Shown here piece by piece: positions 33,133 through 41,662 of a stretch of DNA of 64,000 nt. The notes beneath the pieces are model-generated. The model searched no databases and was not told where the DNA came from. It worked only from the letters and a program-made list of their open reading frames with translations. The DNA comes from an uncultured Oribacterium sp. (lineage in GTDB: Bacteria; Bacillota; Clostridia; Lachnospirales; Lachnospiraceae). The stretch is from NCBI GenBank assembly GCA_946413525.1, contig CAMKKZ010000011.1, positions 30,159 to 94,158 of the forward strand. Direction: 5' to 3'. Every line of letters starts with the position of its first letter. Positions within the stretch are counted from its first letter, which is position 1. The translations under genes and the position numbers were made by a program.

Positions 33133-33657
33133 ATGTCCACGGAACCCCTGACACTATACAAGCTGATGATTTTATATCTTTTGAAATCTGTGAATTATCC
33201 CCTGACCAACAACCAACTGGGGCGTTTTTTCCTGGACTATGACTATACGACCTATTTCACATTGCAGCAATGCATTTCAGAGCTGTGCGAGGCGCAGCTC
33301 ATCCACGCCCATTCCTCCCGGAATACAACGCGCTATGAAATCACGAAGGAAGGGTCTGAGACCCTGAATTACTTCCAGTCCGACATCACGCAGGGCGCGA
33401 TCGAAGACATGGACAAGTTCCTCCGGCAGAACAAAATCCACCTCCGCTCCGAATCCTCGAATTATACCGATTATTATGAGACGGAGAGAGGTGATTACAT
33501 CGCCCAGATGGAGGTGCGGGAGGAGGATTCCATTCTGTACAGCCTGCAGCTCTCCGTTCCTGACAAGGAAACCGCCGAAGCCGTCTGCTCCCGCTGGGCG
33601 GAGAAAAACTCCGCCATTTATGCCTTCCTGATCAAACAATTGATGGGCTCAGACTAG
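33133..33657 (+). CDS. DUF4364 family protein
   Basis: The 174-residue cytosolic protein starts MSTEPLTLYKLMILYLLKSV. The N-terminal half (about 10-75) reads like a winged helix (NYPLTNNQLGRFFLDYDYTTYFTLQQCISEL ... YEITKEGSETLNYF). The C-terminal half is a beta-rich domain (YIAQMEVREEDSILYSLQLSVPDKETAE). DUF4364 is common in Clostridia, and a transcriptional-regulator role is a plausible inference. AAAGGAGGAGC precedes the ATG. It is the only plus-strand gene in the 0.4-41 kb stretch. Confidence 0.82.
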   Translation: MSTEPLTLYKLMILYLLKSVNYPLTNNQLGRFFLDYDYTTYFTLQQCISELCEAQLIHAHSSRNTTRYEITKEGSETLNYFQSDITQGAIEDMDKFLRQNKIHLRSESSNYTDYYETERGDYIAQMEVREEDSILYSLQLSVPDKETAEAVCSRWAEKNSAIYAFLIKQLMGSD

Positions 33658-33752
33658 GGAGCCATCCAGCTTGCGATACCGCGGCTGTATGTCAGGAATT
33701 AAAACGCCCAAAAACACTTAAATTCAGAGCGGCGGAAACCCGCTCTGATAGA
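33656..33752. repeat. Family A repeat(s), inverted, directly after DUF4364
   Basis: GGGAGCCATCCAGCTTGCGA, ATACCGCGGCTGTATGTCAG and GAATTAAAACG form an inverted copy starting at the stop codon. It is followed by the stem GAGCGG..CCGCTC of a second partial copy, which may double as a terminator. Confidence 0.75.
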
Positions 33753-33764
33753 CTTTACCGCCCG

Positions 33765-35132
33765 TCAGGACGGATCTGCCGCCGAAGCGCCGGCATCTTT
33801 CGCCAGGGTCTCCCCGTCCCCCTTTCCCTCCGAAATGATCCCGCTCTCCTTGTCCCTCAGGATTTTTTCCGCGCTGCAAAGCTTGACGCAAAGGGAAAAC
33901 AGTTCCGCGGCGACCTTCAAATCCTCGAGCCTTGGGTAGGACGGGGCAATACGTATATTGGAGTCCTTAGGATCCTTGCCGTAAGGGAAGGTGGCGCCTG
34001 CAGCGGTCATCTTCACGCCCGCCTTCTTGCACCTCTTTACCACTTCCTTTGCGCAGCCGTCCATCGTCTCAAAGCTGATGAAATAGCCTCCCTTCGGCTT
34101 CGTCCACTCCCCTATGCAAAGGCCCCCCAGCTCCCTTTCAAAGGTATCCTCCACCATCTCGAATTTCGGGCGCAGGATGTCCGCGTGCTTGCGCATATGC
34201 TGGACCATGCCATGGATATCACCAAAGAAACGGACATGACGGAGCTGGTTCACCTTATCATGGCCGATGGTCTGCAGGCGCATCTGCTTCCGGATATCCT
34301 CGAGATTATTAAGGCTCGTCGCCATGGCCGCGATGCCGGAGCCCGGAAAGGTGATCTTAGACGTGGATGAAAACTTGTATGCCAGATCCGGATTGCCCGC
34401 CCTCTTGCATTCCGCAAGGATCTCGATCAGGTAATCCTGCTCCCTGTCATACAAATGATGAACGCCGTAAGCATTATCCCAATAAATTCGGAAATCATTT
34501 GCCGCAGGCTCAAGCCTCGCGAAGCGGCGGACGGTCTCATCGCTGTAGCTGTAGCCCTGCGGATTGGAATACTTCGGAACGCACCAGATTCCCTTAATGC
34601 TTTCATCCTCCCTGACCAGCTTCTCCACGAGGTCCATATCCGGCCCCTTCTTCGTCATGGGGATATTGATCATCTTGATCCCGAAATATTCCGTAATGGC
34701 GAAATGACGGTCATAACCTGGCACAGGACAAAGCCACTTCACCTCAGGAAGCTTGCACCATGGCGTACTGCCCATCACGCCATGGGTCATTGAACGGGAA
34801 ATGGAGTCGTACATCACGTTCAGCGAGGAATTCCCGAAAATCAAAATCTGATTCGGATGGTTCTCCATCATGTCGGAAAGCAGCACCTTCGCCTCCTCGA
34901 TTCCGTCCAATACGCCGTAATTGCGGCAGTCCGTCCCATCCTCACAGAAAAGGTCCGCTTCGCTGTGCAAGACATCCATCAACCCCATGGAGAGGTCCAA
35001 CTGCTCCTGGCAGGGCTTGCCCCTGCTCATGTCAAGGCTGAACTCCATGTTCTGATAATGTCTGTACTCCGCCTTCAGCTCCCGGACAAGCTGCTGAAGC
35101 TCCTCTTTTTCCATGTCCTTATAAGCCTTCAT
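33765..35132 (-). CDS. Aspartate aminotransferase, type Ic-like (PF12897 group)
   Basis: The 455-residue PLP-dependent fold-type I aminotransferase has the PLP lysine in FSSTSKITFPGSGIA. Substrate and PLP contacts are in GNSSLNVMYDSI, WCVPKYSNPQGYSYSDETVRR and YWDNAYGVHHLYD. The long helical N-terminus and the MSRGKPCQEQLDLSMG segment are typical of the type Ic aspartate aminotransferase group. It transfers the amino group between aspartate and 2-oxoglutarate. The last 30 residues are a low-complexity extension. Confidence 0.85.
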   Translation of the reverse strand: MKAYKDMEKEELQQLVRELKAEYRHYQNMEFSLDMSRGKPCQEQLDLSMGLMDVLHSEADLFCEDGTDCRNYGVLDGIEEAKVLLSDMMENHPNQILIFGNSSLNVMYDSISRSMTHGVMGSTPWCKLPEVKWLCPVPGYDRHFAITEYFGIKMINIPMTKKGPDMDLVEKLVREDESIKGIWCVPKYSNPQGYSYSDETVRRFARLEPAANDFRIYWDNAYGVHHLYDREQDYLIEILAECKRAGNPDLAYKFSSTSKITFPGSGIAAMATSLNNLEDIRKQMRLQTIGHDKVNQLRHVRFFGDIHGMVQHMRKHADILRPKFEMVEDTFERELGGLCIGEWTKPKGGYFISFETMDGCAKEVVKRCKKAGVKMTAAGATFPYGKDPKDSNIRIAPSYPRLEDLKVAAELFSLCVKLCSAEKILRDKESGIISEGKGDGETLAKDAGASAADPS

Positions 35133-35215
35133 CCATCATTTCCTTTCATTACAACTGATTCTGTTTGATTTGATTTCATCTGATTCTGTTTCCGTTATAC
35201 GCTGCAATCGGCAGT

Positions 35216-36613
35216 TCATGCCTCAGGCAGCTTGATCCCCTTGTAAACAACGATTTCCGCAATATCGCCGCGTATGCGGATCTTAATGTCATCGGAAAGA
35301 GTAGTAAGGATGGACTTGCTGATATCCTCCGCGCTGATATCCCCGCGCTTGACATCTTCCTTATATTGCTTAAGGGACCACTGGTCTCCCTGGATTCCCC
35401 CGCTTGTATAGTCCTTCATGATACGCCGGATAATGGAGGTGATCCTGTTCTCGTCCTCAATCGTGGAAATCGCCAGAAGGTTCATCTTGTCCTTTTCGCT
35501 GATGGACGCCCGGACCTTCAGATGGAGCTCGCAGACGGAATCGTTCAGTATGATATTGAAATACGACTCCCCGGACATATAGTCCGACATCAGGTTAATC
35601 AGTTCCTCCGCCAGAAGGTTCAGGCGCATCCTCTCCTTTTCCTCTATCTTGTATGACTTGCAGAAGGTCTGCACGGAGCGGTTGATCTCGCTCATGTCAT
35701 CTTCGTAGACATTCTTTGATTCAAAGGCATGCGTGACCTCGCTGCTTACGAATTCGCGCCGCACGACATTGAGATAATTATAAGGTATCTCAATCCCGTA
35801 TTTATCAAAATCATCCTTGACGCGCATACGGATATCGCTTAAGGCAAGGAAGCTTTCGTCCGCGTTCCTTGCCCATACCGTTGTCCTGAGGCTGATGGAA
35901 CTGTCCCCAAAGCCCGTCATATATACCGCTGCCCTCTGCCCCTCCGGGTTGTCGCCGGCATACTCGACCGTATATCTCGATCCGATCACGGCGTTATGGA
36001 TAATCTTCATAGCCGTGCGGATATCGCTATCGTAGCTGATATTGAATTCCAGATATGCCCCGGTAAGCTCCTTCTCATAGGAATAGTTGTGAACGATTTC
36101 CTTGTTGATCACGCTGTTCGGAACGATTACATAAAGGCCGTCGAATCTGTGGATAACCGTATGACGTACCGTCATGTCACGGACAGTCCCGCTGACGCCG
36201 GAACTCTCCAGAGTAATCTTGTCCCCAAGCTTATAGGGCTTGGAAATGCCGATCATGAGACCCGCGATAACATCCCCGATTGCCGACTGGGCCGCAAAGC
36301 CGATGATGGCAATGAGCAAGCCCGTGCTGCCGAGCAGGATCCTGCCCAGATCCCTGGCATGCCCGAAGAAGATCCCGATCAGCACTATGCCCCCTATGAC
36401 AAACAGGAAATTGATCAGGCTATAGGCGAATTTAAGATGAAGGTCGTTCCGCTTTATGATACGTTTGAAAAGGAGCATGTTCATACGGACAGCAAGAAAC
36501 ACGATCAGTATGGCAAGAATTATGATCGTCACAGATGCAAGCATAACCGCAAAATGCTCTTCCGTAAATAGTCCGTAAAAACGGCTGATAATATCAATCA
36601 GGCCTGGCCGCAT
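35216..36613 (-). CDS. MscS-family mechanosensitive channel with extra C-terminal domain
   Basis: The 465-residue protein has about three N-terminal TMs and a pore-lining helix (LGRILLGSTGLLIAIIGFAAQSAIGDVIAGLMI). The MscS beta domain (YKLGDKITLESSGVSGTVRDMTVRHTVIHRFDGLYVIVPNSVINKE) and an alpha/beta vestibule follow, to about residue 280. MscS normally ends there. A further domain of about 185 residues follows (ESKNVYEDDMSEINRSVQTF ... VVYKGIKLPEA) with RLNLLAEELINLM, resembling a degenerate RsbW/GHKL ATPase. The core gates under membrane tension; the C-terminal role is unknown. Confidence 0.85.
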   Translation of the reverse strand: MRPGLIDIISRFYGLFTEEHFAVMLASVTIIILAILIVFLAVRMNMLLFKRIIKRNDLHLKFAYSLINFLFVIGGIVLIGIFFGHARDLGRILLGSTGLLIAIIGFAAQSAIGDVIAGLMIGISKPYKLGDKITLESSGVSGTVRDMTVRHTVIHRFDGLYVIVPNSVINKEIVHNYSYEKELTGAYLEFNISYDSDIRTAMKIIHNAVIGSRYTVEYAGDNPEGQRAAVYMTGFGDSSISLRTTVWARNADESFLALSDIRMRVKDDFDKYGIEIPYNYLNVVRREFVSSEVTHAFESKNVYEDDMSEINRSVQTFCKSYKIEEKERMRLNLLAEELINLMSDYMSGESYFNIILNDSVCELHLKVRASISEKDKMNLLAISTIEDENRITSIIRRIMKDYTSGGIQGDQWSLKQYKEDVKRGDISAEDISKSILTTLSDDIKIRIRGDIAEIVVYKGIKLPEA

Positions 36614-36775
36614 TTCCTCTTCCCTTCCTTTTCAAAGCTACTCCATACTACAATTACTAATACCCTATTCCATCCATCCATGTTCGAGTTGAATTTCGGA
36701 GTTGAATTCCAGAAGGGTACAACCGTCATAATTACATCGTTTTCCTGCCATATCACAGACATTTCACAGACATTT

Positions 36776-37000
36776 CTCTGCTATGTCCCAGCAATATCGC
36801 AGACATTTCTCTGCCATATCTCAGGCATGCCGCAAGCATTTCTCTGCCATATCTCAGGCATGCCGCAAGCATTTCTCTGCCATGCCTCAGGCATGTCGCA
36901 AGCATTTCTCTGCCATGCCTCAGGCATGCCGCAAGCATTTCTCTGCCATGCCTCAGGCATGTCGCAAGCATTTCTCTGCCATGCCTCAACAATATCTTGA
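36776..37000. repeat. 33-bp tandem array, each unit containing a perfect palindrome
   Basis: Six full units (36776, 36809, 36842, 36875, 36908, 36941) and a partial seventh are present. The consensus contains CATGCCTCAGGCATG (15-bp palindrome) and CGCAAGCATTTCTCTGC. There are no unique spacers, so it is not a CRISPR. It lies between mscS and the 3' end of the Ala/Glu-rich gene; the 455-nt gap holds nothing else. Confidence 0.92.
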
Positions 37001-37068
37001 AAATATCTCTGCCGGGGGAGTGCTGCCATTGCATCCCCCGGCATCTCCGGTCTTTGAGACAAAATGTC

Positions 37069-38706
37069 TTATTGGGCTTCCTGCTCTACAGCAGCAAAGC
37101 GCGCGTACAGATTCTCAAAGAACTTGAACCGGCCCAAAAATTCGAAAGGATTCACAGGTTCACCCTCTCCCGAATCCTCAAGACCGGCATCCTCCGCTGC
37201 CTCAGCTTCTGTTTCTGCAGCCTCCTCCGCATCAACAGCTTCAGTAACTTCCTCGGATTCCGCAGCGGCTTCCTCCGCTTCTGATGCCTCAACCTCTTCA
37301 GCGCCAGCAGCATCCTCAGCCTCTACAGCAGTTTCCTCCGCTGCGTCAGCTACATCAGCAGCTCCTTCAGCTTCCGCAGCAGTCTCCTCCGCCTCTGCCT
37401 CTACGGCAGTTTCCTCCGCTCCGGCTTCGCTCTCTTCCTCCGCAGCGTCAGCAACATCGGCAGCTTCTTCAGATTCCGCAGCGGTCTCCTCAGCAGCATC
37501 AGCAACATCTGCGACTTCCTCAGATTCCGCAGCGGCTTCCTCCGCAGCGTCAGCAACATCAGCAGCTTCTTCTGATTCCGCGGCGACTGCCTCCGCCTCT
37601 GCTGCCCCAGCCTCTTCCGCGTCCGCTGCGTCAGCAGCCTCTGCCGCTTCAACATCGTCAGCAGCTTCCGCAGCAGTCTCCTCCGCTTCTGCTGCCTCGG
37701 CCTCTCCCGCGTCCGCAGCATCCGCAGTTTCTGCCTCTACGACAGTTTCCTCTGCTCCGGCTTCGCTCTCTTCCTCCGCAGCGTCAGCAACATCGGCAGC
37801 TTCTTCAGATTCCGCAGCGGTCTCCTCAGCAGTGTCAGTAGCTTCCGTGACCTCCTCAGATTCCGCAGCGGCTTCCTCCGCAGCGTCAGCAGCTTCTTCT
37901 GATTCCGCGGCGACTTCCTCCGCCTCTGCTGCCTCAGCCTCTTCCGCGTCCGCTGCGTCAGCGGCCTCCTCAGATTCTGCAGCAGTCTCTTCAGCCTCGG
38001 CCTCTCCCGCGTCCGCAGTATCCGCTGTCTCTGCCTCTACAACAGTTTCCTCCGCTCCGGCTTCGCTCTCTTCCTCCGCAGCGTCAGCAGCATCGGCAGC
38101 TTCTTCAGATTCCGCAGCGGTCTCCTCAGCAGCATCGGCAGCTTCCTCAGATTCCGCAGCGGCTTCTTCAGCAGCGTCGGCAGCTTCCTCGGATTCCACG
38201 GCTACCGCCTCTACTGCCTCGGCCTCTTCCGCAGCCGCAGCGTCCGTCGCCTCTGCCTCTTCAACAGTTTCCTCCGCTGCAGCTTCGCTCTCTTCCTCTG
38301 CAGCGTCGGCAGCTTCCTCGGATTCCGCGGCGGCTTCCTCAGCCTCTGCTGCCTCAGCCCCTTCCTCAGCCTTGGCATCTGCCTCTTCTTTCTCAGCCCC
38401 CTCCGTATCAGCCGCAGACTCTTCATCCTCCACTGCCTTAACGATCAGCTCAGGCAAAGAATTGACATCTTTGGGAAGATAACTCTTTATAAGACTGCCG
38501 AAATAATTATAAATCTCCCTCAGGCTTTCCTCATCGCCGAATATCTGCTTCGCAATGTCTCCGAGAGTGTTCACTTCCGCCGCCTGAGAAGTTGTTTCCT
38601 CTGCTAATGCCGTTACGCCCCCCGTTCCAAAAAGCAGCGTGCAGGACAAAAAAAGAGCGGTTGCAGATCTTCTCACCCTTCTTTTCCTAATCCTCTCCTT
38701 ACCCAT
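37069..38706 (-). CDS. Secreted Ala/Glu/Ser-rich repetitive acidic protein
   Basis: The protein of about 545 residues has an N-terminal signal peptide (RRSATALFLSCTLLFGTGGV) with an ALA cleavage site before EETTS. A short folded-looking segment follows (LGDIAKQIFGDEESLREIYNYFGSLIKSYLP). About 420 residues of EEAADAAEE(T/A)AAESEEA-type low-complexity repeats come next, and it ends FEFLGRFKFFENLYARF. The protein at 55150-56421 shares the signal and following segment, so they are paralogues. It is probably surface-exposed or released, with the repeats as a flexible spacer. AAAGGAG precedes two ATGs; 38706 is better spaced. The function is unknown. Confidence 0.8.
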   Translation of the reverse strand: MGKERIRKRRVRRSATALFLSCTLLFGTGGVTALAEETTSQAAEVNTLGDIAKQIFGDEESLREIYNYFGSLIKSYLPKDVNSLPELIVKAVEDEESAADTEGAEKEEADAKAEEGAEAAEAEEAAAESEEAADAAEEESEAAAEETVEEAEATDAAAAEEAEAVEAVAVESEEAADAAEEAAAESEEAADAAEETAAESEEAADAADAAEEESEAGAEETVVEAETADTADAGEAEAEETAAESEEAADAADAEEAEAAEAEEVAAESEEAADAAEEAAAESEEVTEATDTAEETAAESEEAADVADAAEEESEAGAEETVVEAETADAADAGEAEAAEAEETAAEAADDVEAAEAADAADAEEAGAAEAEAVAAESEEAADVADAAEEAAAESEEVADVADAAEETAAESEEAADVADAAEEESEAGAEETAVEAEAEETAAEAEGAADVADAAEETAVEAEDAAGAEEVEASEAEEAAAESEEVTEAVDAEEAAETEAEAAEDAGLEDSGEGEPVNPFEFLGRFKFFENLYARFAAVEQEAQ

Positions 38707-38759
38707 CATCTTACTCCTTTCTCATGAAAATTTGCGTCACTCAAATGCGCATCACTCTA

Positions 38760-39779
38760 TCAGGAGGCGGCCGGATGTCCGCCATAACCTGCCCATCCCA
38801 CCTGACCGTCCGCGTAGCCCGTCTGGCCGTCCATGGTCAGGATGTTCCACTGGTGCGTCCAGCCATTTTCATTAGCATGAGCCCAATCATAACCCAGAAA
38901 GTCCAGAACCCGGCCCACTGCGCGCGTCGAACCGGCACAGGTATAGACTCCCGCCACAAAAACGCCGTAAGGAGAACGATAGTACTTGTTGGCATCGTTC
39001 TCATACCTGCATTTCCCGCAGTATTCCGACACAATAGCCGCAGCCATCCCGACCCTGTCCAGATCCGTCTTCAAAGAGCTGTCCGAAAGAATCCGGGAGG
39101 CAATGTCCATCGCAACAGCATCCGCCTCCGCCGCCTGCTGGGCAGTGACATTTTTATAATAGTTGTGAACCGAAAGTGCCGCGTCAGCCTTTGCCCTGTT
39201 CAAAGTTACAGAGACAGCCGTGGCTTCCTGCTGCCCGTTCTGATTTGCATCCCCTGTCCCGGAAATCCATGCCCCATCCGAACCAACCCTGTACCCGTCC
39301 GGGGTAATGGTATCGGTAAGCATGGCACCGTCCGCGCCCACATAATACTTGCCATCAATCCACTGGCTCTCCGCCATATAGCCGTTTCCATCAAAATAAT
39401 ACCAAAGACCCTCAATCTGTCTCCAGGCACTTACCGGGTAAGCTCCATCGTCCTCCTGCCACCACCAGCCCCGGCCATCGCGCTGCCACGTACCCGCAAA
39501 GGCAGTTTTTGTTAAAAAGCAAAAGGATATCACAACGAGAAGGACAGCAAAGAGAAACTCCCTCGCTACCCACCGCAATTTACCATCCAACGTTTCCCGC
39601 ACTTTTCCATCTATAGTTCTCTGCATTTTTCCACCTGTAATTCCCTGCATTTTCTTGCCTATGGTTCCCAACACTTTTCCAACTACTGTTCCCCACGCTT
39701 TCCCATTTGTCCCCCCTGTGCTTTCCCACTTGCTATTCACTGGGAAAGAAATATCCGAATTTATTCTGCACAAATTCAC
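38760..39779 (-). CDS. Choline/wall-binding-repeat protein with transglutaminase-like domain
   Basis: The 339-residue protein has a cytoplasmic N-terminus with decapeptide-like GK-rich repeats (GTNGKAWGTVVGKVLGTIGK, about 22-68). One TM/signal segment follows (FLFAVLLVVISFCFLTKTAFA). Three or so choline-binding-type repeats come next (WRQIEGLWYYFDGNGYM; WIDGKYYVGADGAMLT; DGYRVGSDGAW). The C-terminal transglutaminase/papain-like domain has Cys in YTCAGSTRA, His in WTHQWNIL and Asp in GYADGQ. It likely acts on wall peptides or proteins. It sits 53 nt upstream of the Ala/Glu-rich gene, same strand. Confidence 0.82.
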   Translation of the reverse strand: MNLCRINSDISFPVNSKWESTGGTNGKAWGTVVGKVLGTIGKKMQGITGGKMQRTIDGKVRETLDGKLRWVAREFLFAVLLVVISFCFLTKTAFAGTWQRDGRGWWWQEDDGAYPVSAWRQIEGLWYYFDGNGYMAESQWIDGKYYVGADGAMLTDTITPDGYRVGSDGAWISGTGDANQNGQQEATAVSVTLNRAKADAALSVHNYYKNVTAQQAAEADAVAMDIASRILSDSSLKTDLDRVGMAAAIVSEYCGKCRYENDANKYYRSPYGVFVAGVYTCAGSTRAVGRVLDFLGYDWAHANENGWTHQWNILTMDGQTGYADGQVGWAGYGGHPAAS

Positions 39780-39996
39780 ACCATCTTTCCTTCAATGATT
39801 CCTGTACAGAATTATATCATCTCGCTACATTTGTTACAATAAAATAATGCCTCAACACTCCTGACCCATCACGCATCAGTCACACTTCAATACTTGCTTT
39901 GACCAAAACGATAATATCCCGACTGTTAGCTCGCCCCGAAATGACAAGCACTTTGCGTTGTTTCGGCCATTATGGATGTCACCAAACTATCCCACA

Positions 39997-40500
39997 TTAT
40001 CCCATATTATCATTTTCCCATATAATGTGTTTTTCCAAAACTGCGGCAAAATCCTCAAGCCCCTTTTGGTCATCCTCATGGAACCGTTCTTTTTTTGGAC
40101 TGTCAATGTCAAGGACCGCCCGTACTGTCCCTTCCCGGTCATGAATTGGCACAACGATTTCCGACAAGGACGCGGAATCACAGGAAATATGTCCCGGAAA
40201 CGCGTGAACATCCGGAACCATCTGCGTTCTGTCCTCATCCCAGGCTGTACCGCACACGCCGCGCCCTTTTTCGATATGGATGCAGGCCGTCTTCCCCTGG
40301 AACGGTCCAAGCACCAGGATGCCGGATCTCACCACATAGAACCCGGCCCAATTGATATCCCCGAGGGCTTCCCATAGCAATGCGGACGCATTCGCCATCA
40401 CAGGCACGTAATAAGGATCGGAAGAGATCAGCCCTTCCATCTGCCTCCTTAGCAATGCATAATCCGGCATATAATGATTCTGCGTATAATTATCCCTCAT
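39997..40500 (-). CDS. msrC: Free methionine-(R)-sulfoxide reductase (GAF domain)
   Basis: The 167-residue single-GAF-domain protein has the family's three cysteines in ACIHIEKGRGVCGTAW and GHISCDSASLSEIVVPI. WAGFYVV and VLDIDSP are also typical of fRMsr. It reduces free Met-R-SO in the cytoplasm. The start overlaps the stop of the AlkD-like gene by 4 bp, so the two are translationally coupled, which suggests a shared damage-repair role. Confidence 0.9.
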   Translation of the reverse strand: MRDNYTQNHYMPDYALLRRQMEGLISSDPYYVPVMANASALLWEALGDINWAGFYVVRSGILVLGPFQGKTACIHIEKGRGVCGTAWDEDRTQMVPDVHAFPGHISCDSASLSEIVVPIHDREGTVRAVLDIDSPKKERFHEDDQKGLEDFAAVLEKHIIWENDNMG

Positions 40501-41219
40501 CTAAGCCCCTTCCTGTGATTGGACAGTTTGTCTTGTCTTAGCTTTAATGTCTTCAAATAGGTCTTTTGTTCATCTGTGATCCGATAACTTTCCACACTTT
40601 TTTGGATGGCTTTGTTATGAACCCACGGCGCCAGCCTCCTTTTCTCAAGATACGGCAGGATGAGTTCATATTGTTTTGCCAGGGCGCTTGCAAAATACCA
40701 CGCAATCATCATATTGACGTAATATTCCTCTGACCTGAGCCCTGCCACCATATCCGGATACTTTGTATCAAAATCCCGATCCAGAAAATGCTGCATCAAC
40801 ATACCTATCGCAAACCTGACCGTGTATGTCTTGTCTGATTTTATCCAGTCCTGAATGAATGGGAGAAGCGCCTCTGACTCTTTTTTGAACACTTTTGGGG
40901 AAAGCTGGTCGCAGGTAGCCCAGTTATCAATAAAGGGAAGAAATGCATCGACCTCCGCTATGCATTTATCAAAATCCTTTTCCTGTGAGATCACAAAAGC
41001 GTGCAGTTGGTTTTCATCGAAATATTGATGCGGCACGGCAGAAAGAAAGGCGTCTTTGTCACAATCCTTGTACAGGATTTTGGAAAAGGCACGGAGTGCC
41101 GGTGTTCTGACGCCTATAATCCTGTCAACGGTCACTGTAGGAATGATTTTTGCCTGCATTTGAGCATAGGCCATATCACGCATTCGGAACAGTTCCGCCA
41201 CGATTTCATCTCTGTTCAA
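40497..41219 (-). CDS. AlkD-like DNA alkylation repair protein
   Basis: The protein of about 240 residues is built of HEAT-like helical repeats. Family segments are VRTPALRAFSKILYKD, FLPFIDNWATCDQLSPKVFKK, YTVRFAIGMLMQHFLD and YYVNMMIAWYFASALAKQY. AlkD excises alkylated bases (3mA/7mG) without base flipping. No ATG start is available near the expected N-terminus. TTG at 41219 (LNRDEIVAELF) follows AGGAAAACGAA; another TTG at 41243 lies at the edge of a partial family A repeat. The start is therefore uncertain. Confidence 0.85.
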   Translation of the reverse strand: MNRDEIVAELFRMRDMAYAQMQAKIIPTVTVDRIIGVRTPALRAFSKILYKDCDKDAFLSAVPHQYFDENQLHAFVISQEKDFDKCIAEVDAFLPFIDNWATCDQLSPKVFKKESEALLPFIQDWIKSDKTYTVRFAIGMLMQHFLDRDFDTKYPDMVAGLRSEEYYVNMMIAWYFASALAKQYELILPYLEKRRLAPWVHNKAIQKSVESYRITDEQKTYLKTLKLRQDKLSNHRKGLR

Positions 41220-41468
41220 TTCGTTTTCCTGCTTTCTTCCCAATCAGAATGGGTTTTGGCCGCTCTGAATTTATTCTTCCTTTAATTTATTTCCTTATCT
41301 GATTTAATGAGTATATATTATATTATGTAGTGTATCACGTCAAGAAAGGGAAAATGGGGGAAACGCTTCTACAGTTCTGGTTTTCCCCTTATTTTCATTT
41401 TCTTAAGGAAATCCCGCTTTAATCTCATGTTTCATATGACATCATATGCCATTTGTGGTATAGTAGGA

Positions 41469-41507
41469 ATATCGTACCTGTCCAGCCTGACCGGACAGGT
41501 ACGATAT
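41469..41507. promoter_or_regulatory. 15-bp perfect inverted repeat upstream of XRE-cupin gene
   Basis: ATATCGTACCTGTCC/GGACAGGTACGATAT has a 9-nt loop and no T-tract, about 155 nt upstream of the regulator start. A TATAGT hexamer lies just before it. It may be an operator or leader hairpin. The rest of 41244-41662 holds a family A copy and AT-rich sequence. Confidence 0.5.
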
Positions 41508-41577
41508 ATCATGAAATGCAGGCTTTTGCCGCCAAATGATATAATGAACTTGAATGATGTATTGAAATTTATTTATC

Positions 41578-41640
41578 AAAGAGCCATGTAGCCTGCGATA
41601 CCACAGCTGTTTGTCAGGAATTGAAATGGCCCCAAAAGCA
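41578..41640. repeat. Family A repeat, inverted
   Basis: AAGAGCCATGTAGCCTGCGA, TACCACAGCTGTTTGTCAGG and AATTGAAATGGCC form an inverted copy, ending about 22 nt before the XRE-cupin start and so in its leader. Confidence 0.8.
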
Positions 41641-41662
41641 CTGTAATAAAGGAGCTGGAATA

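Noticed and set aside
32642..33161. Minus-strand frames with NIYDNIYANIY and RCRFAAGALPLCSERVA repeats
   Set aside because: They are translated tandem arrays (12 bp and 22 bp) in an intergenic region, without supported starts.
36776..37000. CRISPR array
   Set aside because: Units are contiguous 33-bp copies without unique spacers and no cas gene is present.
36680..37127. Several overlapping frames with FLCHASGMSQA or CGMPEAWQRNA repeats
   Set aside because: They translate a 33-bp tandem palindrome array in different frames on both strands; none has a start with a ribosome binding site.
37064..38482. 472-codon plus-strand frame rich in Ser/Ala
   Set aside because: It mirrors the repetitive codons of the real minus-strand gene. 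It has no ribosome binding site and no sensible domain; the minus-strand frame has a signal peptide and Shine-Dalgarno.
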